DNA of 64,000 nucleotides, from positions 36,771,282 to 36,835,281 of the forward strand of contig OZ018327.1 of assembly GCA_963969495.1 (NCBI GenBank). The letters run 5' to 3'. The DNA comes from Ceratothoa steindachneri (Eukaryota > Arthropoda > Malacostraca > Isopoda > Cymothoidae). Every line of letters starts with the position of its first letter. Position 1 is the stretch's first letter. A program made the position numbers and the translations under genes. Shown piece after piece: positions 42,001 to 54,000 of the stretch. The notes below the pieces were generated by a model, which did no database searches, was not told the DNA's origin, and saw nothing but the letters and a program-made list of their open reading frames with translations.

Positions 42001-45000
42001 TACCTGGCAAAGCGGCGCGCCCTCCCGACACAAATGCCATTAGAACCCACGGCAGATGGCACCATGTCATTCGAAGCCACGCCACCTGGGAGTATGTGAC
42101 CCCGAGAATCTGGTGTGGTGGCCGGGGAAGGGGTGGTGGTTGTTGTTGTTGTTCCCTTCTCACCTGGAGAGCCCGACGAAGGAGACGACGAGGTTGTTGT
42201 GTTGTCCGGGGCAGTTGAGGCTGAGAGACCACATGCCCTTGATGCCGTCAAGCATCATGGTGGCCAACTCCTGGATCCCGATCCCGTTGCGTATGATCCG
42301 AAGGGAGCCCTCCTTGTAGGCGCCTGCCCGGAACGCGCCAATCAGCGGGGAAGGAGAAGGAGCCAAAAGAAAAATAAACGGCGCAGTCAAAATCGTAGAA
42401 TCGAGTAATTTCATTCCATGGGGAAACCATGAGTAAAGAGGTGTAACCGTCAGAATTTATCAGACAAAATAAGGAGAGGAAAAAAATGGCCAGATAAATA
42501 CAAAAGAGGAATAAAGAAAATAAAGGATGACCACAAACACAAACCCTATGAACTGGTTTAAGCAGGGGGTAGGTATTATCAATTACCAGGAGAAAAAGTT
42601 CCCACAAGGAGAGCCGGAAAGTAAAAAAAAGTAGCAACATGAATGTGCAGAGGGTAAACACACCCGAAGAATATTTTGAGCCTAGTAACCAGGAGAGACC
42701 GTAGCTCTCATGAAACTGAAACCAGTTACAGATAAAGTATTTTGGCGGAAAAAGACAAGGATTTGGATGAAATTTCAATGTCACTAACCCAATCTCAATC
42801 TTTTATGCCCCATTAACCACATGCCCATCATACATAGGCTCAAATCTCAGTGTTCCTCCATACAAGTGGGAGGGGGGGGCTGTGGCATGTATCAAGAGGA
42901 GGACGAGATGCATTTTTAACTTGTTAGGGCAAATGGACAATTTGAGAGAGGTTGGGTGAAGGGACGGGGGTACATAGGGTGAGGAAAGAGTGTGAGGGGG
43001 GTGCATAGCGTGAGGAATGAGTGGGAGTGAAAGGGGAACATACCGGATATTGCAAAAGTCCCGTTACACTCGTTACAACGTTCTCAACAAAGGACACAAT
43101 GATAGTTTTGATGTTGTTAGATACGTTTTATTGGTTTCAACATTAATGTGTTTAAATTGTAATATTAATCAATGTGGCCGCCCTCGGCGGAGATCACGCG
43201 CACCAGGCGAGACCTGAAGGCTGCGCCACGTTGCGGACAAAGTCCTTCCTCACGCAGTTGACGGAGGACTTCAGCTCGTTGACGTTGCTGTAGCGGACCT
43301 TGCAAGCCTTACCCTTGACATGTGATGTGCCCACAGGGTGTAGTCGAGGGGATTGAGGTCGAGCGACTGCGGCGGCCTAAAGTTTACGTTCGACCTCAAT
43401 CACTCTTGCACTGTCTTGGCCATGTGGGCCTGTAACCGGCAGAAACTTCTCGCCCTTCGAAGCCACGACGCCAAAAGCCTCATCACAGAAGCCGGGTTCT
43501 CGGTCGTGGACACTTAACGGACCGCGGAGACGTCCTAGCCGACGCTTACCGCGCGTTCGTTCTAGTTATTAATGACCGGATGGACCGTGAAGGCTTTTCA
43601 TCAGAAAAAAAAATAGAATTCGATTGCCATGACTCTTCAAAGTCGTTGAGAAGGCGACGGCATCACTCCCGGTCGCATACGGTCGCTGAGTAGAGGCCTT
43701 CCCCACGCACCTCAAGCTATTGCTGCCCTCCTCCTTGACAGCTCTGGCCACTGAGAATCATCTTCTTAGTGAGCGCAGTCATTTTGAGCTTTGGAGCACG
43801 TTCGAACTCCTTTCTCATTATCAAATGGTTGACAACTCGAAGTATGTCAGTACGTTCCTGAACTTCTTCACGACTCTGTGGACGGTCATCCGGCTGATGT
43901 TGAGCCGCTTAGTGATGTCGGATTTGTTGTGACGTGCACACAGGAGAGCAGAGATCTTGATTCCTTTCACTTCCATCTCGACACACCTGTACACAATGAA
44001 AAAGACGTTTTAATGACACATGCTGTAAAAGTGGAACTTTAAGTTTGTTTGATTGAGCTTTTTCTATCGCACATCTAAACCTCTAGAAAGATAAAAAAAA
44101 TGCAACAGAACTTTTGCAAAACCCGGTAGAGAGGTATTTACGGAGAGGAAATGTGTGACACCTAATTTGCGAGTGAGTGTTCTGAGGTGGCATGGACATG
44201 GAAAAAGAAAGGATGGGAATAGAATTGAGAAGAGTATCTTTCTGTAAAAAAAAAAGGTTGGAAAACCATTAAAAGGTGAGCACTCAAAAAGAGAAGGGTG
44301 CTGATATTGCATTGTCTGATAGGTGTACATATAAGAGGTTTGTGGATGGGCCTGAGTGGACGAGATCGAACAGCACATAGCACTCCGTCTGGCCAGGTGC
44401 CGGGAGGCTCGCTTCCTCAGGGGCCTCGGGCAAAAGCCCCAAACTAAATACAATGAAGGATCCCTGCCTCCTCCCCAAACTCAGCGAGTGCACGAACACG
44501 TTCCGAGTTCAAGCGGTAGCGACCCCATTCGTCCAGGTACCGGGAGAGGTAAAGTGCACAAAGCTCTCCCAGAATGGGCCACTACCCAACAAAACCATCC
44601 ACACAAACGCAGAGGGCATCCAATCTCTAAAGATCAAATCACCCCCCTCAACGCCATTCTATTAGACATCGAACCAGAAGAAACATCCTTACCATTTCAC
44701 GCACGGGTCACCACGACAAGACTCCGAAGCGATCATGACCAAAAATTAACCCCGGACTGGCCTGGCTGATACAGACATCTGCTCCCGCTGCCACCAGGAA
44801 CCATACAGTTTAACACATTCAAAACCAGGGGAGATACCTGGGAGTGCTGCATCACTGGAAGAACCGTGGCGGTCGGCGGAGTTCTTCGAGGACCCCAATC
44901 AAAGCGGAACAACATAAGTGAAAGCAGAACAACACATCAGTCTCAGGGGCACCGATCCGCAACTCGCCTTTGACCAAGGAGGCTGTTTACTGGCACGCTG

Positions 45001-48000
45001 TTATCTATAGGAATGGCCACGGGAAGGGTAGGCTCCGGCCAACCCAAGATTAAGCACCACTACCTATTTCAGCAAAGTTAAGAAACATCGGGTGTAAGTC
45101 ACCAGATGGCACCCCGATTCGGATCAACTTCACGGCGGCTCCTATACACTGTAGTAACCAATGGTGCGGATGTCACGTATAATAATAGTAGGTCGCTACT
45201 AAAAGGCCCCCTCAAAACGAGTATAGATCAGGAGTAAACGTCCTACCAAACTATTTTTACTACAAGGAAGAGCAACTTACCTGAGCATGTGACCAGTTGG
45301 CCTTGGCCCTGCTTTTCGAGGTCTACCACAACCATGTCCACAATGGGTCCAAGGTTGTTGAAGCTTTGCATGACGGTAGTGAAGCTCCCATTGTTGTCCT
45401 TCTCAGAGTTTAGCTTCACCAGCTGCGAATCGCCAAGCCGAGACCCAATAAAAACGACACCGTTGTCGAGGTACGTGATGCACTCCGGAATGGCTACCTC
45501 ACCTGAGGAAGACAGGAGTCTTAGAGAAAGACGCAAGCTTAGAGAAAGACAGGCAGGCTTATGGGGAAGACAGGGGAGTCTTAAAGGAAGACAGGGGAGT
45601 CTTAAAGGAAGACAGGCGAGCTTAGAGGAAGACAGGTGAGTCTTAGAGAAAGACAGGAAAGCTTAGAGGAAGACAGGAAAGCTTAGAGGAAGACAGGAAA
45701 GCTTAGAGGTAGACAGGCGAGCTTAGAGGTAGACAGGCGAGCTTAGAGGTAGAGAGGCAAGCTTAGAGGTAGACAGGCGAGCTTAGAGGTAGACAGGCGA
45801 GCTTAGAGGTAGACAGGCGAGCTTAGAGGTAGACAGGCGAGCTTAGAGGTAGACAGGCGAGCTTAGAGGAAGACAGGCAAGCTTAGAGGAAGACAGGCAA
45901 GCTTAGAGGAAGACAGGGGAGTCTTAGAAGATAGGCGTCTACGAGGATGATAGGTAAGTCTTATGGAAAGAGAGGAGAGTCTTATGGAAAGAGGAGAGTC
46001 TTATGGGAAGAGAGGAGTCTTATTGGGATGACAGGAGTGTTAGAGAAAGACAGGGGAGTCTTAGAGGAAGAGAGGGGTGTCTTAAAGAAAAGAGGCGAGT
46101 CTTAGGTTCATGCTTTTTCCGCTGGAGATTAAATGACAGTTCTTTAAGGGGGGGGGGAGGATCACGCCTGCCAAAAGGTTTTATGTGAAAAATTAATTAT
46201 AAGGGCAAATAAGGTACGAAAGAAACTCATGTAGGAGGTAAATCTCCTTGGCATGCCCATTCAGCATTGGAGTAATATTTCTTCAAAGCATCTATAAATA
46301 CCATGCCCTGCTCTAGAATGTGAGGCAGACTGGTTGCATTTTGATAACTTTAGACTATTGTTCATCTCTCCAGTTTTTGTGGTCTTTGGCCCACTGGAGA
46401 CGTTTTTTTCTGGTGATCTCAGATATCCATGGCTTCTTTCTTGCCTTGCATCCTTCTCGGGGTCTTCTAACTTCTGTGAGATTTTTTAACTTGGAGCTTC
46501 AGTGAGCTCCCCAGCAACTTCCGAAGATGCCTTTTTGTGATTCTGTAGCGAAGCTTAAATGTTAAGACGTCTTCTCGAGGTACTGTAAGACATTTTCTAA
46601 AACTTCTCTTCCTTGATACAAAGCTATTTAGTTCAGACAACGTAATCTTGAACATTTTGTTTTTTAGCAATTTCTACTTGTGATAATGCTTCTGTGAGTT
46701 CTTTAGTTTTAGTCATATTACTTATTTAGAACAATATTGAATACACTAGTTATAAATTTAAGTTGAAGCTTAAGAAATATTTGTTATGTTTTTAGAAAAT
46801 ATACAATTTTATTAATACAGGTATCTCTCAATATAGACGATTAATTAAGCCACCGATGTGACGGCACATAGCAAAAACGAGTCATCAAAGTTATGAACCA
46901 ATGGAAATAATCCTAATTCATCCGGAGGAAAAAAAAAATGTTATAGAAAATCCTGTATTGTACCTTCGGTTAAAAGGTGCCTTGGCGCACACTACACGAT
47001 GAACATTTATAACTTCTCTCTACATTTGGATAAATTTCAAATAGAAAATCTTTGACACACTCAAATTTTCGCATAAATTCTTGAAGCTCTTTCACTGAGA
47101 GATCTTCCGAAGTGTTTTCCATTTCTTAGTTCTGTCCCTCCTTCTTTATATGCAATTTGATGTTTGAGTCCAAGAGGATCTTCGTCACTTAGTCTGTTTG
47201 AATGTGAAGCCAATAATTAGCAACTATTTCCCAAATCAACATCTTCGAAGCCAAGATCTTGTTCAAGCATAGCAATATTATCAAGGAATTCAGTCACTGG
47301 ATTTATAAAACTACCAAAACCATATGTGGATTAGGGAAACAAGTTTCTGCAAGACTGCTCTCATGCAGCTGGGTGTCACTTCTTCTCATGACTCATCAAT
47401 ATTTACAACTACCTGTTTAATGTTAAATTGTTTCTAAAATTCTTGTAGTCATTACATGTTTTCTAGTTGTTTTTTCAATTACCAAAGCGAAAGCCCTTGA
47501 AATGTAATATGCTTTGAAGGGTGATATTGTCCCTGGTCTATAGGATGTATAAGTGATGTTTTCAGGGGTAAATATACATCCTGCGCGTGATAATTTAAGT
47601 CATTAAATTAAGTTTGGTGGGATGGCTAGGAGCATTATCCAAAATCAATAGAACTTTTTAATCAAAATTGTGGCCCCCAGAAAGTGACCTGAGGCCATTG
47701 CACCATTAAGGGCTAGGTCCATGGGAACAGTCACAGTGGAATGGCACACAACTTTAGGTTCCCTTCAGCAGTCTCCCATCTTTGCCAAGCAGCACAGAAG
47801 ACTGCTGTGATACCTACCATGTAGTCAGTGTGAGGAAGAGAGAAATGCTGGTCTGGTCACAAAGACCTCACAGACTCTTTTGTGCCCTAGTCGGTGCATT
47901 CATGCCCTGCAGATGTATAAAACTCGCATCCTTAGTTAAGCTTTGAACAAACAAAAGATTGCTAGAAAAGAAAGGCAAAAGCACCATCAGAACTCAGAGT

Positions 48001-51000
48001 AGTGAACATCATAGGGTGAAGTATGTTCATCGTGCAAGTACAAGAGACCCTAAGATTGGAATATGTACCTCCCAGTTGAGCTATCATTTGAAAACAAGTC
48101 CAAGGAATCAGTGCAAATTCACCACTTCTAGAACCCCATTTAGGGAAAAGTCACTCAGGATGGAGCAATGGATGGTGGCAAAAATGCACTACATTAGTCT
48201 TGGCCACGAAACACTGAAACTTGTGTGCTTTGGCATAGTGAGAGATGTGGCTCAATGCCTGTTGCAGTTGACATCTACAGAGTTGGCCTCTGGGCTGCAT
48301 CAAAGAAGATTGAAAGGTCATCCATGGAGCGTAGCGAGAACAACTTGATACTCTGAGCAAAGCGTAACACTGAGGACACTTCACTGTGGGATGCCCTTTT
48401 CCTGATCCATTGGGCCAAAGAGGACTCCCCCCCCTAACCTGTATACAAAATCAACAATCTCTTAGAAATAAAGAGAATGGAGGCATTGAAAAACATTGTG
48501 GCGTAGTGCTGTCTATGAAGGAAACCCTCACAGATAGCATTTTCCAATCAGAGCATACATGGGGTGGAACTTGGGAAAGGCACACTGTGCACGAGAAGGT
48601 GGCCTCCACTGTCTAGAAAACACTATTTTTTACTCTACAACAGAGCAACACACTTTTTGTTCTGCTATCACCCAATATTGAACATTATAAACTTAAGTAT
48701 ATAATTAAACAATTGAAACAAAGCCAATCTATATAAAAGAAAAACATACTAATATAAATGGCATTTCAAATGAATGAAGATAGAATGATTCACTCACCCA
48801 ACACAACGAAACTGGCATTCATAAGAACTTTGGTAACATTCGAAAGTCAAGGTGTAGTGAGCAACTATTTCATGATTTACTGAAAGGAAAATGAGCTAAC
48901 AGTCACCCTGTGACATGGGAGGTTATGGAAAAAGGTGGGCGGGGGTCAACGAAAAACAAGGCACATTGAAAGTTGGGAGGAATGTAGGCCATTAATGTCA
49001 TTCACTTACCGAGTAATTCCACCTTCACAGTGAACTCACTGCGATCTTCTGTTTTGCTGAGCAACAACATGAAAAGTCTCCCAGACAAGTCCCCGAGGAG
49101 GTATCGAGACCCATTTGTATCGACAGTTCCATAACAAACAATTGTACTTGTCTGCAACAAATGTAAACAAAACTTTAGTGTGGATACTACTAGCTATACA
49201 GGACAATTTTAGGTTTGCATAGAACTTTCAGGGGGTCACCATCATAAAAAAAGAAGTGGAATTTACTAATGATCTGCTTCACCATGATAGGTTAGTTAAT
49301 TTCCTGACAAAATCGATGAGATTAGCATTTGAGTGGAAAGCTTATGCTTTAAATGAGTGTCTAGCTGTAAGTTGGATTTAAGTAACTGAAATAAGAACAA
49401 ATATTGAAAAAATGAAATGCGTAGGAGATAATTTAACTAGAGATGCCACCAAAATGGAAAAGATATTGCTTTTTCTTCTAACTAGTTTTGTGGTAACAAC
49501 TCTTGTGTACAGAGGTTTTGAAGATGATGGAAAAGGTAAATATTTAATCAAAAAAGGTGGCTTTATGTATTATGATAGGGCAGAGGGGTGGTAAAGTTTG
49601 TGACATTAATGTATGCCAACCAAACTTTGTGGGAAAGAGGTTAATGAAGAGTACTTGTGAGGAAAAATCAATATCTTTAATAAAAAAAGGGAGATTTCAG
49701 ATACTCGCTCTATGTGAGACAAACATGAAAGAGAATGAAGAGTTTGCATGGAATTGAGTGTGATCAGGTGTAGATGAGGGTGGAAGGACTAAAGAGGGTC
49801 AGGCAGTTCTTTTGAGTGAAGAGTGACATAATGAAATGGTTGGATATGAATGTGCGAGCTCAAGAATTATAATGGGGAGAAGATGAGATTTGCAAGGGTG
49901 AAACTTAATGTGGGTAGTGCATGGACTCTACAATGATAGAAGTGAAGTTGAGAGAGGTTCTGGAATGACATGAAATGAGTGGTGAATTGAATTGGAAATG
50001 GGCATTGGTTGATGATTGTAGGTGAAATGAATGGATGAATAGGTGAGAATGAGAGAGAGATAACTGGAGTTTTGACACACCTGAATTGAATGAAAATGAG
50101 AGGGTGGTGGGGTTCTATGCTGAAAGAAACTTGTGTAGCAAACACAAACTTCCAACACATGTGAATAAATACACATAGGGTGGGGAAAAGAGAGAGGAAT
50201 TAAAAGTATGGTTGATTTGTCCCTGGTAAGAAAGAATGTGCTGCGGGATGTATTGGATTTGAAGGCCCTGAGAGGTATGAGTAAGAGAATATCTGATCAG
50301 ATGATTGTGCTGTGTAAGGTTAAATTGGTGGATGCATGAATGAGAAGATGCGAGGAAGATGGAAAGGAAGGGAGCTGGTGCATAGTTTGGTAATGCGACA
50401 AATGAACTTTATCTTTTATCTGTATTGTATTATCAGATGTGGGGATCTAGTCTGTGATGGAAGGGGTGAATGAGGCAACTTACGACTACATTTTGTTTCC
50501 CTTTATGGAACCCCATCTGGTGATGACTCCCCCAAGCACATAAGATGCCATAATTAATTAGCCTATTATCAGGCGACATAAACCCATTTCAGATGTGGGG
50601 ATCTAGTCTGTGATGGAAGGGGTGAATGAGGCAACTTACGACTACATTTTGTTTCCCTTTATGGAACCCCATCTGGTGATGACTCCCCCAAGCACATAAG
50701 ATGCCATAATTAATTAGCCTATTATCAGGCGACATAAACCCATTTCATGGCAGGAAAAGGGGAAGCTCTCTGGAAAACGAGAAAGAATAAGAATTGAGAG
50801 AAAACGGAACAAGTTTGCTATTCGTGACGGGCTCGTGCACACAAGACTTGCTCGCTGCGGGAACAAGCGCACAACATCGAAAAAAGCAAAAAAAAAAAGC
50901 ACACACTAGACAAAAACAAAAAACAGCAAGGAGGCGGCGGCCCTGGGTATTCCACCAACAATAGTTCTATGCTGAAAGAAACTTGTGTAGCAAACACAAA

Positions 51001-54000
51001 CTTCCAACACATGTGAATAAATACACATAGGGTGGGGAAAAGAGAGAGGAATTAAAAGTATGGTTGATTTGTCCCTGGTAAGAAAGAATGTGCTGCGGGA
51101 TGTATTGGATTTGAAGGCCCTGAGAGGTATGAGTAAGAGAATATCTGATCAGATGATTGTGCTGTGTAAGGTTAAATTGGTGGATGCATGAATGAGAAGA
51201 TGCGAGGAAGATGGAAAGGAAGGGAGCTGGTGCATAGTTTGGTAATGCGACAAATGAACTTTATCTTTTATCTGTATTGTATTATCAGATGTGGGGATCT
51301 AGTCTGTGATGGAAGGGGTGAATGAGGCAACTTACGACTACATTTTGTTTCCCTTTATGGAACCCCATCTGGTGATGACTCCCCCAAGCACATAAGATGC
51401 CATAATTAATTAGCCTATTATCAGGCGACATAAACCCATTTCATGGCAGGAAAAGGGGAAGCTCTCTGGAAAACGAGAAAGAATAAGAATTGAGAGAAAA
51501 CGGAACAAGTTTGCTATTCGTGACGGGCTCGTGCACACAAGACTTGCTCGCTGCGGGAACAAGCGCACAACATCGAAAAAAGCAAAAAAAAAAAGCACAC
51601 ACTAGACAAAAACAAAAAACAGCAAGGAGGCGGCGGCCCTGGGTATTCCACCAACAATAGTCAAATAAAATGGAGGCAACAAGCTTCTTCCAGAAAGTCC
51701 CCGAGTCCAGAGGTATGTGCGTACGAATCCATGCCAAGTACAAGGGACAAGCAGGAGCAACCCCACTCATTCAGGTAACATGCGTGAAGATCCCCCAGGA
51801 CCGGAAAATTCAACGAGTGTGCCAAACATTGCAGTAAGGTGCAGGAGAGCCCTCCATCTAATGTTGGTGTGACCTAAGGAGTGTGGCGGCCAATCGAATA
51901 TGGTGGAAAGCGACCTGAAGCATTGGGGGGTAGGTCCACGGGAGCAGTCGTGGTGGACATCATTCAACACGTTCCCATTGGCCATCTTCCATCGTCTTTG
52001 CCAGGCAGCAGGAGGAGTGACCTGATTCCTGCTATGTAGTCAGTGTGAGGAAAAAACAAATGCTGGGTCTGGTCACCCCGTCCTCGGAGACTCTTTAGCA
52101 CCCTCATTCCCCACATGTCCAGGAACCCAGCAGAAGATAATCCGCATAGATCGCAGCAACTGTGGCATCACAGATACCTCAAATCAAGGGGCGTGGAAAA
52201 TCCAAGGCCCCGAGAGCACTCAGTGCCCTTGAGTCACTATAGATCACGATCCAGTCTCTGAACTGGGCACAATCTGTTATCTCCCATACTGGGCAGGGTA
52301 TTGCAACAAGCTCTGCCATATAGAGAGACGCCGAGGCTGGCGAGAGTTGGCACCAAAGGAGATTGAAAGGTCATCAATGCAGTGTAGCGAGAACATCTGG
52401 CAACAGGGTGCTACGATGCCTCACAAGTCCCGTGTCAAAGTCTCATGACATTGGAATGTATGCGGTAATAACAACATACATCTTATCCGGGTGTAGCTGC
52501 ACTTCTACTGCCTCAAAGCAGGTATTTATAGCAAATAGAAGGACAGAGACATTAAGCTGGATGTAAAATGTGCATCCTCCTGCCCAACCCCAAGGTAGTG
52601 GGGTCACAAAACCCTTATACTCGCGAATGGTGGGCAGGGGGAACACGCTAAGCATGGTCTCATGCAAAAAGATAGCTAAAAGGGAACAGGGGGAGAAGAG
52701 CCTCCCTAGCTCTCCCCAGTTAGGCCGAAATACGTGACAATTCCATTGAGAGGATATGCTCCTCAGGAAATACGGAGGCCCTCTTTGAAAAGAAGACCGT
52801 CATGGCAATGGCCGCCTGCTTTCCGGAGACAGAACTGTGGGCGCTGTTGCCTTCAAACACTTATTGGGGGAGGTTGGGCTCGACATCCGAGTTTTTTGCT
52901 ACCTCCAACTCAAAACCTGAGGTGGGCTTCAGAGGCACGGTCCATCCTTTAGAGGATCCACCATCTCCAAGCCCAGGGTGGGGACTGTTGGAGCCGAAGT
53001 TCCTTTGGTGCTGTCTTACTTTCGGGACTGGGAAGGAGGGGGAAGCTTTAGGAACCTCGGAAGACAGCCTCACAACCAGCTTCAGAGCTCTTGCCTCCTG
53101 TGAGTCTAACGACTTGGTGGAGGCGTGCGGCCATTTCACTTTATGGGAAACGGTTACACTGGGCAAAGGGGGAGAGCCCTGGTTTTCGCCGAGACTGGGT
53201 GTGAGCCCTTTGTGCCATCACTTTTAACAGGGGAGAGCCCAGGGTAAGTAGAGCCCGTAGAAGGGTTCTGAATGGGCATGGAAACGACCATGCTCGTAGG
53301 GCAGGAACAGAGGTTGCCCTTTATAAGATTGAGGTATAAAACTGACCAGGCAGCGCCGGGCGCACCAGGACCAAATCCTTAGCCTTGCAAAATGAGAGAC
53401 AATCAGTAGCTGGAACAGTCTAGATTTCCTTCTCCAGGAGATATGCACCACATTGCCTCAAAGTGGGCTGCAGCTCTCCATACTTTACACACTTGGCCTT
53501 ACACAATAGGGACTTATTGTGTGCGGCCTTTGAGCAACTTACACACATCTACAGGAGCATTTTGTATAATCCAAGTGATGGCAGTAGTAGCACCTCTGCG
53601 GTAGTGGCGAGATTGCCTTCACATGCTAGCGATGCCAACTGGCACGCACCAACTCAGGGAGCCTGTCACTATCGAATGTGACAAAGGGTGTAGGGGTGGG
53701 TCTCGAGGCCCCTCCCGGTTTTCTCATCACACACTCGACTTTGACCGCTTCACGGTCGGTCAGCTCTAAGGTGATGTCATCTATAGAGTAGTCCACGAGT
53801 TCCCTCGCGTAGACCACTCCTTTCATGAAGCTCATGGAAGTGTGTGGTGTCACTTTCACCGGTGTACCATTAAGTATCCAAGGAGCACTAATCATGGCCA
53901 TTTTGGAGGGGTCTGATGCATTCGCCAGAAGGTTTTGGCCTGAGAAATTGGATATCTTCGACTCTCTACCAATCAAGCTTGCCAATGTACTTCTATGATG

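Noticed and set aside
40926..42090. CRISPR-like array
   Set aside because: Units are contiguous with no unique spacers, and the sequence is from an animal nuclear genome.
42248..42784. 178-codon minus-strand ORF as a separate protein
   Set aside because: It is intron read into exon 4 through the acceptor; part of it is in another frame than DDB1.
45030..45150. Functional 5S rRNA gene
   Set aside because: Only about 20 bases resemble 5S; flanking helices do not match and the block is in a dispersed repeat.
45503..46105. CRISPR-like or coding repeat array
   Set aside because: 20-bp units without spacers; better explained as a minisatellite derived from the splice acceptor.
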